Assembly: GCF_004785685.1 (NCBI RefSeq)
Contig: NZ_SRPF01000004.1
Location: 248,001-312,000 of the forward strand
Reading direction: 5' to 3'
DNA: 64,000 bases
Source of the DNA: Marinobacter confluentis
Lineage (GTDB): Bacteria > Pseudomonadota > Gammaproteobacteria > Pseudomonadales > Oleiphilaceae
Positions 33,423 to 43,452 of this stretch are shown in pieces (the first letter of the stretch is position 1; every line of letters begins with the position of its first letter). Both the position numbers and the translations under genes were made by a program. The notes beneath the pieces were generated by a model that was given only the letters and a program-made list of their open reading frames with translations, searched no databases and was not told where the DNA came from.

Positions 33423-34322
33423 ATGGCTGAAACCCGCAACGACCTGACAACCGCCGATGGCATCTGGACACTGCGCACACTTCCAGGCATGGACGAAGCG
33501 CAGTTCAGCCAGTGGCAGGCACTGCTGGAACACAGAACCGGCATGACGCTGTCGGAGGGCCGCAAATCGTTTCTCGAAACCAACCTCGGGATTCGCATGC
33601 GGGAAATCGGCTGCAGCAGCTACCAGGCCTACTACGAGAAAATCGTATCCGGCCCGGAAGCCATCAGGGAGTGGGCAACGCTGGTAGACCGGCTGACCGT
33701 TCAGGAAACCCGTTTCTTCCGGGACCCGGACGCCTTCCGCCTGGTGTCGGATTACGTCATGACCCGGCCCAGAGAAGCGCTCAAAAAGAGGCCTCTGGAG
33801 GCTTGGAGCGTTGGATCCTCGACCGGGGAAGAGCCTTACACCCTGGCCATGGTGCTCAACGAATGCATGGAGGCGCTGGCGCTGAAACCCCTGTTTGGCG
33901 TGACCGGGTCAGACATCAGCAAGCCGGCCATCGACAAGGCTCAGTCCGGCCTCTTCAGTGCCAGAAAGCTGATGGGCATGGACGATGCCATGAAAAACCG
34001 GTACTTCCACCCGGCGCAGAGGAATACCGTTGAAATTGTTGAGAGCATCCGGGAGCGCGTGTGTTTTACGCGGTTGAATGTGCTTGATCTCAAGCATGCC
34101 CCGATGCATGGAATGAACATTATCTTCTGCCAGAATCTGCTGATTTACTTCCGGCGCTGGCGCCGAAGAGAGATAGTAAAACGGCTTGCAGAAAGGCTGG
34201 CGCCCGGGGGGTTGCTGGTGCTGGGGCAAGGGGAGTTGACCGACTGGCAGCCCCCTGGTTTACAGAGGGTACCCTCGGAACATGTGCTGGCGTGGATAAA
34301 GCGCCAGCCTGACGAAGAATAA
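33423..34322 (+). CDS. pilK: Chemotaxis methyltransferase PilK (CheR family)
   Basis: S-adenosylmethionine-dependent methylation of receptor glutamates, presumably on PilJ. The 299 residues contain the CheR N-terminal helical domain (about 20-100), then VQETRFFRDPDAFRLV, the SAM-binding motif EAWSVGSSTGEEPYTLAM, and NIIFCQNLLIYF, which corresponds to the CheR NxLIYF motif. It follows pilJ by 27 nt and is followed by chpA after 11 nt. Confidence 0.95.
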   Translation: MAETRNDLTTADGIWTLRTLPGMDEAQFSQWQALLEHRTGMTLSEGRKSFLETNLGIRMREIGCSSYQAYYEKIVSGPEAIREWATLVDRLTVQETRFFRDPDAFRLVSDYVMTRPREALKKRPLEAWSVGSSTGEEPYTLAMVLNECMEALALKPLFGVTGSDISKPAIDKAQSGLFSARKLMGMDDAMKNRYFHPAQRNTVEIVESIRERVCFTRLNVLDLKHAPMHGMNIIFCQNLLIYFRRWRRREIVKRLAERLAPGGLLVLGQGELTDWQPPGLQRVPSEHVLAWIKRQPDEE

Positions 34323-34333
34323 CCGGAGTGGTT

Positions 34334-37300
34334 ATGGGCAATCACCATGACAGCATCGCCCTGGACTGGGTTCGTGGCGAAATACAGGACACGCTGACCC
34401 AGAGCCAGCAGGCCTTGGAAGCGTACGTCGATAATCGGGACGACACAGCGCGGCTGCGCTTTTGCCTGAACTATCTCCACCAGGTTCACGGTACTCTGCA
34501 GATGGTTGAGCTTTATGGCGCAGCCCTGCTAACCGAAGAAATGGAAAAGCTCACCCAGGCCATCCTCAACGAAACCGTCACCAATCTTGATGATGCGGTG
34601 GAAGTATTGATGCAGGCCATTCTCCAGCTGCCGCAATACCTTGAGCACCTGGCCAGCAGCCAGGACGATTTTCCGCTGGTACTGCTGCCCCTGCTGAACG
34701 ACCTCCGGGCGGCCCGTGGCGAAACCCTGCTGTCTGACACCTCCCTGTTCAAGCCCGACCTTTCCCGGGCACGCAAGGGTGCTCCGGCGAATGTCTCCCA
34801 GCGTCTGCAAGACCCCAAAGTCCTGGGCCACGTCCGCAAACTGCGCCAGATGTTCCAGTTCGCCCTTGCCGGCGTGATCCGCGAGGCGGACCTGGACGCC
34901 CACTTCGAATACATGCAGAAAGTTATTGAGCGCCTGGTCCGGCTATGCAAGAACACGCCGCGGGGCGAACTCTGGAAAGCCGCAGGGGCGTTCGTGGAAA
35001 CCCTTCAGGGCCATGTCAACCCGGTCAACGCGGCGGTCAAATCGCTTCTGCGTGAGCTGGACGCGGAAATCCGCAGGCTTACCGACGAGCACGTGGATAT
35101 TCTCCAGCAGCCGGCGCCGGAAGCGCTGCTGAAACACCTGCTTTACTATGTCGCTCGCGCCCGGGACCTGGACACCGAAAAGGTCAGCGAACTGCGCGAA
35201 AGCTATCGCCTTGCCCAGGCGCTACCATCGGATGACGACGTTGATGCGGCCAAAGACCGCGTATCCGGCCCTGGCCGGGACGCCATCCATTCGGTTGTCA
35301 GCGCGCTCAACGAAGAGCTGGCCAAACTGAAAGACCAGCTGGACCTGTTTGTGCGCTCGGACCTGCGCCAGAACGACGAACTGGATGAGTTGCTACCGGG
35401 CCTGCGGCAGGTTGCCAATACCCTTGCCGTGCTGGGGCTTGGCATTCCGCGCAAGGTGGTCACCGAACAGATTGAGCTGGTAGAAAAACTCTCTGGCCAA
35501 CAGGATGCCGTCGACGACGGTACCCTGATGGATATCGCCGGCGCCCTGCTATACGTCGAGGCCAGCCTGGCCGGCCTCGACAGCGAGCGCCAGCGCAACC
35601 GGGGCGGTAACCAGGAAGAACCGGACACCATCAATCTTGGCTCCCGGGAACTGGGTGAAGCCAGCAGTGCGCTCCTGCGGGAATCCCGCAACACCCTGGA
35701 GCAGGTGAAATCGGCCATCGTCAATTTCATCGCCTCACAGTGGGAAACCGGCGAAATCGAACACGTCCCCGGCCTGCTTCACAGCATCCGTGGCGGCCTG
35801 GCGCTGATTCCCCTGGACCGCGTGGCCGATATGCTGGCCTCGGCCGAACGCTACGTCACTGACGTGCTTCTTGGCGGCAAACAGATCCCCGACTGGAAGC
35901 AACTGGACACCCTGGCCGACGCAGTCACCAGCATCGAGTATTACCTGGAGCGTCTGGCCGACGGCATTGGTGAAAACGATAGCGTTCTGGCACTGGCCGA
36001 ATCCAGCTTCCGGGAACTCGGTTTCCCTGTTGGAGAGGACCCGACCTGGGAGCACCCTGCCGACATCGAGGATCTGCCAACCATCAGCGCGGCGCCAGCG
36101 GAATCCGGCAGTGCGCCAGCGAAAAGCTCTGACCAGGAACTGCTGGATGACGAAATTCTCGGCATTTTTATCGAAGAAGCCGAAGAAGTTCTGGAAACAA
36201 TCAATGAATTTTACCCCCGCTTGCGCCAGGCTTCCGATGATCGGGAAGCGCTGACGGAAGTTCGCCGGGCCTTCCACACCCTCAAAGGTAGTGGCCGGCT
36301 GGTGGGAGCTACCAGCCTGGCAGAGCTGGCCTGGTCGGTTGAAAACCTGCTTAACCGGGTCATCGACCAGACCCTGCGGGCCACCGACGATATGTTCAAC
36401 CTGATTGATCAGGTGAACGCCCGGATACCATCGCTGATCAGTGAGTTCCGTGATGGCGAATCCGCCGGTGATGTTCAGCCGCTGATTGAACAGGCCGAAG
36501 CGCTTTCCACGACCCGCAAAACCGACGGCGAAGGCACTGCCCTGCACGCCAGCGAGGAAACGCCTGAAGCCGTCGAGGAAAAACCCGAGCCGGCTGCAGA
36601 CGACAGCGATAACCTGATCGACGACGAAATCCTCGAGATATTTATCGAGGAAGCGGGTGAAGTGCTCGACACCATTCGCGAATACCTGCCAGCACTGCTG
36701 CGCCACCACGAAGACCGCACCGCCCTGTCAGAAGTCCGTCGCGCCTTTCACACCCTCAAAGGCAGCGGCCGAATGGTTGGCGCACTGGTTGTGGGCGAGC
36801 TCGCCTGGTCGGTTGAAAACATGCTCAATCGCGTGATTGATGGCAGTATCTTCATGAACGACGACATCGCCAGCCTTCTGGACGATGTCACCGCTACCCT
36901 GCCAGCACTGGTTGAAGACTTCGAGAAACAACGGCCACCATCTGAAGACACCAGCATTCTGGAAGCCCGTGCCAATGCCCTGGCAAACGGCGAGATTCCC
37001 GACACCACCGCAATGCCTGATTCCGAGGCTGACGACACCGTCGCAGAACCACTGGTGGATGACCTAGATAGCGCACCGCCACTGGCATCCGATACCGAAG
37101 AACCCGTTGACCCAGTGCTGCTGGAAATATTTGAGAGCGAAACCGAAACCCATCTGCAGACCTTGAGGGACTTCCTGGACGCCGCAGGGGACAAATCCAG
37201 CGTTGCCTACTCCGATGATCTCTCGAGGGCCCTGCATACGTTGAAAGGCAGCGCTCACACGGCGGGCATCGCTCCTATCGCGGCGGTGATCACGCCCCTT

Positions 37301-40300
37301 GAGCGATTTGTCAAAGAAGCCCGGGCACAGAACAAACGCGCCGACCGGGATGTCATTGAACAAATTGAAGAGGTGTGCACTTTCCTTACCCAGGGTCTTC
37401 GCCAGATCGCAGAGAACCCTCAGGCCGAGCTTCCCGGAACAGATGCCTTCCTCAAGCGGCTGGACGCGATATCATCTTCCACCCTGCGCAACCGAGCGGC
37501 AGAGGCCAGCGAAACTGAATCCCATACCAGCCCGCAGCTGGTGCAGCTGTTCCTGAGCGAAGGCCTGGATATCCTGCTGGATGCTGACCGGATTCTCGAC
37601 GAATGGGCCTCTGACCCGGAACAGACCCAGCCACGGGACGTACTCAGAGACGAGCTGAACCGGCTCACCGAAGGCGCCAACGCAGCCAGGCTCAAAGACG
37701 TTGCGGACCTGTCCGAAGCCATTCGCCAGGCCTACGAGCGCACCGCGTCCAACGCCATCAGCCCCGATGAAGACTACTTCTTTGTTGTGCGGGCGGCTCA
37801 CGAGCACCTGATCAATATGATGGACCAGGTAGCCGCCGGGCTGGCCACCGAAGCCAGCCAGCCGCTGATTGACGATCTCGCATCGCTGGCCACCGAAGAC
37901 GCCTCGGAGCCGGAACCCGAAACGCCCAGTGCCTTTGACGAGGAATTTACGGACGATCTGGAAGAGATTGACCGCAGCCTTGATGACGATGTCGACGGCG
38001 CCGAAGATCCGGCCACAGAAGGCGAACAGGCAGAAGACGAAACACCACCCCTGCCGGAAACCGACGAGAAAATGGACGACGAGCTGGCGGCCATTTTCCT
38101 GGAAGAAGCCCGGGATCTGATCGACAGCACCGCCGACTCGCTGCATTCCTGGAGTGAAAGCACCGGCAATAATGAGCTTCTGCGCCTGTTACAGCGTGAC
38201 CTGCACACCTTGAAAGGCGGTGCCAGGCTTGCCGATATAACGTCCATCGGCGACCTGTCCCACGAGCTGGAAAACCTGTTCGAAGGCCTTACCGAAAACC
38301 GGCTGGCTGTCACTGACTCTTTGTCAGAGCTGCTATTCCGTTGCCACGACCGCCTTGCGGGTATGGTCGATGCGCTGGAGCAACAGGAAACACCCAGACC
38401 GGCCCCGGATCTGATTAGTGAAATACACGCTTACATGGACAGCGCCACCGGGACACGCCCGGTTACGGACGTCAGTGGTCAGTCTGATCACACCGGTGAC
38501 GACGACCCGCTGCCCGTGCCTGAACTGGAAGAACCGGAAACAGAACCAGCACCAGAACAGAATCAGCCGGAAGAAGAGGAACTGGCGCCAACAGATCTGT
38601 CCCATCTGGACCCTGAGCTGCTGGGCATTTTCCTGGAAGAAGCCTACGACCTGATCAATTCTACCGGCAGCCTGCTGCACAGCTGGACAGAAGACCCCTC
38701 CAACAGAGGTGTCGCGGCCGAGCTTCAGAGGGATGTCCACACCCTAAAGGGTGGCGCGCGGATGGCCGGTGTAGATGCCATCGGCGATCTGACCCACGTT
38801 CTGGAAGACCTGTTCGAAAAGGTAGCGGAAGGCCAGCTTGACGCCAGTGAGGAAATGAATGACCTGCTGTTTGCCTGCCACGACCGGCTGGCGAGAATGG
38901 TCGAGGAAGTTGCCACCGAAAAGCCCTGTCCGCCCGCCAACGATCTGGTCGCGAAGGTAAAAGCCATCCTCGCAGGGGAGCCACTGGACAGCGGGCCGAC
39001 CGAAGCCGACAAACGGCAGCCGGACGATTTACCGGAACCGCAGCAGAGCGAGCCGTCTCTGGCCGATGCCATACCCAACGCCTCGGATGATGATCTGGTC
39101 GGCATCTTCCTGGACGAAGGCCTGGAAATTCATGAAGCCATCGGTGAATGTCTGGCCCAGTGGCGGGATGAGCCTGACGAGCTGCAGGGCGTTTCCCAGC
39201 TTCAGCAGGAACTGCATACCCTGAAAGGTGGTGCTCGCCTGTCTGATGTCGACCCGATTGCCGAACTGGCTGAAGCCTGGTCCGACGCCCTCGATCCGCT
39301 GATTGCCGGTGGTGGCAACCAACCTGGCCTGCTGGAGCTGAGTGGCAGAGCCCAGGAATCACTGCGCGCGATGCTGACCAGCCTGGAAGATGGCAACAAG
39401 CCTGAAGGCGACAGGGATCTCATCCGCGCGTTTGAACAGGCCCACCAGGAGACCGCGCCGGATCAGGCGTCGGAGCCTGCTACAACGCAGGCCAATGAAG
39501 ACGAATCGGTCGATGCCGAAGTTCTGGAAATTTTCCTGGAAGAGGCCGGCGAGATTCTCGACCAGCTTGAGCAACTGCTGAGCGACTGGCACAAAGAACC
39601 CGCGAACCACCATTTCAATCAGGAAGCCCAGCGTGCGCTGCATACCCTGAAGGGCGGCGCGCGGCTGTCACAGCTGTCTGTTCTGGGCGACAAGGCCCAC
39701 GAAATGGAAACCCGCCTGATTGACCTGGGCGGCAACAAACCAGCCGAGCAGGACTGGCAGGCGATCACCGCCGATCACGACGGCATTATTGCCCTGGTGA
39801 ATGAGATCCGTCAGCGCTTTGAAAAAACCGGTAGCGTGCCGGCCCAGATCCAGACGCCTGCGACCGAAGCACCAGCGACCGAGGCCAAGAAACCGAAAGC
39901 CAAAAAAGGTGACACCAAAAAGGCAGAGAAAGCACAGGCGCCGGCCCCTGAACCGCAGCCCAAACCGGCCATACAGAAAAAGTCGCCGGCGAAAGAGCAA
40001 GGCGGTCAAGCCGCCCAACGGGCACCACAGGAAAATATCCGGGTATCTGCGCCCTTGCTGGATGAGCTGGTTAACCTGGCCGGTGAAACCAGTATTACCC
40101 GTGGCCGGCTTGAGCAGCAGACCAGTGACTTCAGCCATAACCTGGTTGAAATGGCCGCCACCATCGAGCGCCTGCGCGAGCAGCTGCGCCGCATGGAAAT
40201 CGAAACCGAAACCCAGATCCTGTTCCGGGCCGAGAAAGAGCATGGGCCGGATTATGGCGACGACTTCGACCCACTGGAAATGGACCGCTATTCCGCGATC

Positions 40301-41860
40301 CAGCAGCTGTCCCGGGCACTGACAGAATCTTCATCTGACCTTGCCGATCTCCGGGAAACCCTGTCGGATCGCGTCCGGGATACGGAAACCCTGCTGGTCC
40401 AGCAATCGCGGATTAACACGGAACTGCAGGAAGGTCTGATGAAGACCCGAATGATTCCGTTCGCCTCCATGGTGCCCAGACTGCGCCGGATTGTTCGTCA
40501 GATCAGTGGCGAACTGGCCAAGAAAGTGGAGTTTGACGTTCGTAACGCCGAAGGCGAAATGGACCGCAACATTCTGGAGCGCATGATCGCGCCTCTGGAA
40601 CACATGCTCCGTAATGCCCTCGACCACGGCATTGAAAAGCCGGCTGACCGCAAGAAAGCCGGCAAACCTGAAACCGGTGAAGTTACCCTGTCCCTGACCC
40701 GCGAAGGCGGTGACGTGGTGCTGCGGATGATTGATGACGGCGCCGGTATTCCCGCCAGCGTCATCCGCGAAAAGGCGATCAGCCAGGGCCTGCTGGACCG
40801 GAACGAGGAGCTCAGCGAGCGGGAAATCCTGCAATTCATACTTCAGCCCGGCTTCTCCACCGCCCAACAGGTCACCCAGATTTCCGGACGGGGCGTTGGG
40901 ATGGACGTCGTCGCCAGCGAAATCAAGCAGCTGGGTGGCAGCCTGGACATTGATTCCACCCTTGGCAAAGGGACTGTCTTCACTGTTCGCCTGCCGTTCA
41001 CGGTATCGGTCAACCGGGCACTGATGGTCTCTACCGGCGAAGACTTCTACGCCATCCCGCTGAATACCATCGAAGGTATTGTGCGGGTCAGCACCTATGA
41101 GCTGGAAGAGTATTACAAGCCGGATGCGCCGCTTTACGAGTACGCGGGCCAGGAATACCGCCTGCAGTACCTGGGCAGCCTGCTGAACAGTGATCACCAT
41201 CCGAAGCTTCAGGGCCAGGCCCTGCCGCTGCCGGTGATTCTGGTTCGCGGCGCGGAGCAGCCAATGGCGCTTCAGGTCGATAGCCTGATGGGTAGCCGCG
41301 AAATCGTGGTTAAATCCCTGGGGCCACAGTTTGGCACCGTCCGTGGTGTATCAGGTGCAACCATCCTGGGTGACGGCAACGTGGTGGTGATCCTCGATCT
41401 GCCGGCAATGATCCGTTCCGACATCCTGTCAGAGCGTCAGCGCCTGGCCAGCCTGGAAAATGCCAAGGAGGCCAGCCGCAAGGCGGTTCAGGTAACCACG
41501 GTGATGGTGGTAGACGATTCGGTCACGGTACGGAAGGTCACCTCACGCCTGCTGGAGCGCAACGGCATGGAAGTGATCACCGCGAAAGATGGCCTGGATG
41601 CCGTGGCCCAGCTTCAGGACCACAAGCCGGATATTATCCTGCTGGATATCGAGATGCCGCGGATGGACGGCTTCGAAGTGGCGAGCTTCGTCAGGCACGA
41701 CGAAAACCTGAAGGATACGCCCATCTGCATGATCACCTCTCGGACTGGCGAAAAGCATCGTGAACGGGCGCTGTCCATTGGTGTCAACGAGTACCTCGGC
41801 AAACCCTTCCAGGAAACCGAGCTGCTCGAAACCATCAGTCGGCTGACCGGTAATCAGTGA
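34334..41860 (+). CDS. chpA: Hybrid chemosensory histidine kinase ChpA with multiple phosphotransfer domains
   Basis: A 2508-residue CheA-type kinase, core of the Pil-Chp system. The N-terminal half is a chain of phosphotransfer units. Two divergent FimL-like units have candidate His49 (HQVHGTLQ) and His483 (HSIRGG). Seven canonical HTLKG units have His648, 806, 968, 1291, 1469, 1628 and 1770. One degenerate unit between the third and fourth has Asn1109 at the His position. Acidic linkers separate them, and an Ala/Lys/Pro-rich linker follows. The C-terminal half has the dimerisation helices (LLDELVNLAGETSITRGRL), the ATPase (RNALDHGIEKP, DDGAGIP, GRGVGMDVV), a CheW-like domain and a receiver (VVDDSVTVRK, LLDIEMPRMDGF, LGKPF). 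ATG at 34334 is preferred over GTG at 34328, as GGAG is 5 nt upstream. P. aeruginosa ChpA is described with eight such domains. Confidence 0.96.
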   Translation: MGNHHDSIALDWVRGEIQDTLTQSQQALEAYVDNRDDTARLRFCLNYLHQVHGTLQMVELYGAALLTEEMEKLTQAILNETVTNLDDAVEVLMQAILQLPQYLEHLASSQDDFPLVLLPLLNDLRAARGETLLSDTSLFKPDLSRARKGAPANVSQRLQDPKVLGHVRKLRQMFQFALAGVIREADLDAHFEYMQKVIERLVRLCKNTPRGELWKAAGAFVETLQGHVNPVNAAVKSLLRELDAEIRRLTDEHVDILQQPAPEALLKHLLYYVARARDLDTEKVSELRESYRLAQALPSDDDVDAAKDRVSGPGRDAIHSVVSALNEELAKLKDQLDLFVRSDLRQNDELDELLPGLRQVANTLAVLGLGIPRKVVTEQIELVEKLSGQQDAVDDGTLMDIAGALLYVEASLAGLDSERQRNRGGNQEEPDTINLGSRELGEASSALLRESRNTLEQVKSAIVNFIASQWETGEIEHVPGLLHSIRGGLALIPLDRVADMLASAERYVTDVLLGGKQIPDWKQLDTLADAVTSIEYYLERLADGIGENDSVLALAESSFRELGFPVGEDPTWEHPADIEDLPTISAAPAESGSAPAKSSDQELLDDEILGIFIEEAEEVLETINEFYPRLRQASDDREALTEVRRAFHTLKGSGRLVGATSLAELAWSVENLLNRVIDQTLRATDDMFNLIDQVNARIPSLISEFRDGESAGDVQPLIEQAEALSTTRKTDGEGTALHASEETPEAVEEKPEPAADDSDNLIDDEILEIFIEEAGEVLDTIREYLPALLRHHEDRTALSEVRRAFHTLKGSGRMVGALVVGELAWSVENMLNRVIDGSIFMNDDIASLLDDVTATLPALVEDFEKQRPPSEDTSILEARANALANGEIPDTTAMPDSEADDTVAEPLVDDLDSAPPLASDTEEPVDPVLLEIFESETETHLQTLRDFLDAAGDKSSVAYSDDLSRALHTLKGSAHTAGIAPIAAVITPLERFVKEARAQNKRADRDVIEQIEEVCTFLTQGLRQIAENPQAELPGTDAFLKRLDAISSSTLRNRAAEASETESHTSPQLVQLFLSEGLDILLDADRILDEWASDPEQTQPRDVLRDELNRLTEGANAARLKDVADLSEAIRQAYERTASNAISPDEDYFFVVRAAHEHLINMMDQVAAGLATEASQPLIDDLASLATEDASEPEPETPSAFDEEFTDDLEEIDRSLDDDVDGAEDPATEGEQAEDETPPLPETDEKMDDELAAIFLEEARDLIDSTADSLHSWSESTGNNELLRLLQRDLHTLKGGARLADITSIGDLSHELENLFEGLTENRLAVTDSLSELLFRCHDRLAGMVDALEQQETPRPAPDLISEIHAYMDSATGTRPVTDVSGQSDHTGDDDPLPVPELEEPETEPAPEQNQPEEEELAPTDLSHLDPELLGIFLEEAYDLINSTGSLLHSWTEDPSNRGVAAELQRDVHTLKGGARMAGVDAIGDLTHVLEDLFEKVAEGQLDASEEMNDLLFACHDRLARMVEEVATEKPCPPANDLVAKVKAILAGEPLDSGPTEADKRQPDDLPEPQQSEPSLADAIPNASDDDLVGIFLDEGLEIHEAIGECLAQWRDEPDELQGVSQLQQELHTLKGGARLSDVDPIAELAEAWSDALDPLIAGGGNQPGLLELSGRAQESLRAMLTSLEDGNKPEGDRDLIRAFEQAHQETAPDQASEPATTQANEDESVDAEVLEIFLEEAGEILDQLEQLLSDWHKEPANHHFNQEAQRALHTLKGGARLSQLSVLGDKAHEMETRLIDLGGNKPAEQDWQAITADHDGIIALVNEIRQRFEKTGSVPAQIQTPATEAPATEAKKPKAKKGDTKKAEKAQAPAPEPQPKPAIQKKSPAKEQGGQAAQRAPQENIRVSAPLLDELVNLAGETSITRGRLEQQTSDFSHNLVEMAATIERLREQLRRMEIETETQILFRAEKEHGPDYGDDFDPLEMDRYSAIQQLSRALTESSSDLADLRETLSDRVRDTETLLVQQSRINTELQEGLMKTRMIPFASMVPRLRRIVRQISGELAKKVEFDVRNAEGEMDRNILERMIAPLEHMLRNALDHGIEKPADRKKAGKPETGEVTLSLTREGGDVVLRMIDDGAGIPASVIREKAISQGLLDRNEELSEREILQFILQPGFSTAQQVTQISGRGVGMDVVASEIKQLGGSLDIDSTLGKGTVFTVRLPFTVSVNRALMVSTGEDFYAIPLNTIEGIVRVSTYELEEYYKPDAPLYEYAGQEYRLQYLGSLLNSDHHPKLQGQALPLPVILVRGAEQPMALQVDSLMGSREIVVKSLGPQFGTVRGVSGATILGDGNVVVILDLPAMIRSDILSERQRLASLENAKEASRKAVQVTTVMVVDDSVTVRKVTSRLLERNGMEVITAKDGLDAVAQLQDHKPDIILLDIEMPRMDGFEVASFVRHDENLKDTPICMITSRTGEKHRERALSIGVNEYLGKPFQETELLETISRLTGNQ

Positions 41861-42912
41861 TGCCCGGGGCGTCAGAACGACCGCAAGTCGGCATTGTTTC
41901 TGACATCGTCCTGCAGCGTCACCGTTTGCAGGAAGCAGCGTCCAGGTTTTGCCTGGACGTCTGTTTTTCCGGAGATCCGGACCGTTTGCTTGCCCAGCCG
42001 GGTTTTCCGGATGCCTGCCTATGGCTGGTGACACTGGAAGACGAGGCCGATCATCCTGCCCTGTTTGACCATCTTCTGGAAAATACCGACGTGCCTGTGT
42101 TGTTCGGGTTGGACCCGGCGCCAAAACCCGGATTCACCGAGTACTTCCGCTGGGAAAGACGGCTGCTTGATAAGCTTGAGCAGTCGCTGGGCCACCTCGA
42201 AAAATTCGATTCGGCAGACGCCATAGAAGAGCTGGCCCAGGAGTCACCCAAAGCGGCCGGAGCACCGGCTCTGCCCCACTGGATTACGCCTGCACCCGCT
42301 GGCTCAGTGGCCGAGCAGGTGTGGATACTGGGTGCGTCCCTTGGCGGGCCGGCAGCAGTTAAAACTTTTCTTGATAATCTGCCGGCAGGTCTGCCCGTTG
42401 GGTTCGTCTATGCCCAGCACATTGACAACAACTTCACCGATGTCCTGACCCGGGTACTGGGCCGTCACGCCCATTATCAATTGCGGAAAGCGGAAACCGG
42501 CTACCGGATCCGCAATGGCGATGTGGTGTTGATGCCGGTAGAGCATGAATGGACCCTGGACGACGAGGGCGCGCTGACAGAACGCAGCAGCCCCTGGCCC
42601 GGCCCCTATGGACCGTCCATTGATCAGGTGTTACTGAATATTGGTGACCATTACGGTTCCCGATGCAACGCCATTTTCTTCTCCGGCATGGGAAACGATG
42701 GAGCCATTGCCGCCCCCTTGCTGAAAGCCTATGGTAGTCGTATCTGGGTGCAGGAGAGTTCCAGCTGCGGCAACAGCTCCATGCCCGACTCTGTGGCCGC
42801 CACCGGCTGTACCGGATTCTGCGGCACACCCGAACAACTGGCCCGGGAACTGGTGAAAACAATTGAAGAGTCCTGCCTGCTGAAAGGTCGGCAGAAACGG
42901 GATTCCGCCTGA
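41860..42912 (+). CDS. chpB: Chemotaxis methylesterase ChpB (CheB family)
   Basis: Removes methyl groups from PilJ. The 350-residue protein has a C-terminal CheB esterase domain with catalytic Ser160 (ILGASLGGPAAVK), His187 (YAQHIDNN) and Asp280 (SGMGNDGA). The N-terminal ~140 residues correspond to a degenerate receiver: IVSDIVLQRHRLQEA aligns with a receiver start, but no clear phospho-acceptor Asp motif followed by a KP motif is visible, so it is probably not phosphorylated. ATG at 41860 overlaps the chpA stop by one base (TGATG), indicating coupled translation. Confidence 0.93.
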   Translation: MPGASERPQVGIVSDIVLQRHRLQEAASRFCLDVCFSGDPDRLLAQPGFPDACLWLVTLEDEADHPALFDHLLENTDVPVLFGLDPAPKPGFTEYFRWERRLLDKLEQSLGHLEKFDSADAIEELAQESPKAAGAPALPHWITPAPAGSVAEQVWILGASLGGPAAVKTFLDNLPAGLPVGFVYAQHIDNNFTDVLTRVLGRHAHYQLRKAETGYRIRNGDVVLMPVEHEWTLDDEGALTERSSPWPGPYGPSIDQVLLNIGDHYGSRCNAIFFSGMGNDGAIAAPLLKAYGSRIWVQESSSCGNSSMPDSVAATGCTGFCGTPEQLARELVKTIEESCLLKGRQKRDSA

Positions 42913-42923
42913 GGAAAAGTGCA

Positions 42924-43388
42924 ATGAACGACAGTACCGATACCCTTTCCTGCGTCATGATTCCGATGAACGGCAGGCAGCTGTTACTGCCTAACGTGTC
43001 CATCGCCGAAGTGGTGGACTTTGCCGGCACTGAGGCACCGGCCGGCGGCCCGGAATGGCTGGCTGGCAAACTGGAGTGGCGAGGCCTGGACCTACCGATC
43101 ATTTCCTATGATGCGGCAAACGGCGGCGCAGCCATCGCCACCGCTGGCAGTCGTGGGCGGATCGTTGTGCTCAATACCATCGGTGACCACCACGACCGGG
43201 TTCCCTTCATGGCACTGGTGACCCAGGGCATCCCCAGCCAGACTCGCCTTACTGAAGATCAGGTCAAGCGCCTTGATGGAGACACCGGCTCGGCGGATCT
43301 GATGCAGGTGGATGTCGACGGTGAAACCGCCTATATCCCCGACCTGGGATTTCTCGAGTCTCTGGCTATTGAGGCTTCACAGAACTGA
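42924..43388 (+). CDS. chpC: CheW-like protein ChpC
   Basis: Second CheW-type adaptor, 154 residues. The CheW features are CVMIPMNGRQLLLPNVSIAEV, then WLAGKLEWRGLDLPIISYD and RIVVLNTIGD. In P. aeruginosa ChpC probably links other receptors to ChpA. It is the last gene of the operon and starts 11 nt after chpB with GAGG upstream. No chpD or chpE follows, unlike in P. aeruginosa; zur comes next. Confidence 0.93.
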   Translation: MNDSTDTLSCVMIPMNGRQLLLPNVSIAEVVDFAGTEAPAGGPEWLAGKLEWRGLDLPIISYDAANGGAAIATAGSRGRIVVLNTIGDHHDRVPFMALVTQGIPSQTRLTEDQVKRLDGDTGSADLMQVDVDGETAYIPDLGFLESLAIEASQN

Positions 43389-43413
43389 AACAGGTCCCTG
43401 GCACTGGCGGAGA

Positions 43414-43431
43414 GGAATGTTATAATGTTTC
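43414..43431 (+). promoter_or_regulatory. Possible Zur box / promoter of zur-znuCB
   Basis: GAATGTTATAATGTTTC lies 22 nt before the zur ATG. It contains the ATGTTATA half of the gammaproteobacterial Zur box and a TATAAT that could be a -10 element. The second half-site is only partly preserved. Self-regulation of zur-znuCB by zinc is expected from the family, but the site is imperfect. Confidence 0.45.
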
Positions 43432-43452
43432 AAATTCGCCAGGATTACCCTC

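Noticed and set aside
32529..33533. Minus-strand open frame of 334 codons within pilJ
   Set aside because: It is Gly-, Val- and Arg-rich with no family motif, and is a by-product of the regular codon use of a coiled-coil chemoreceptor gene.
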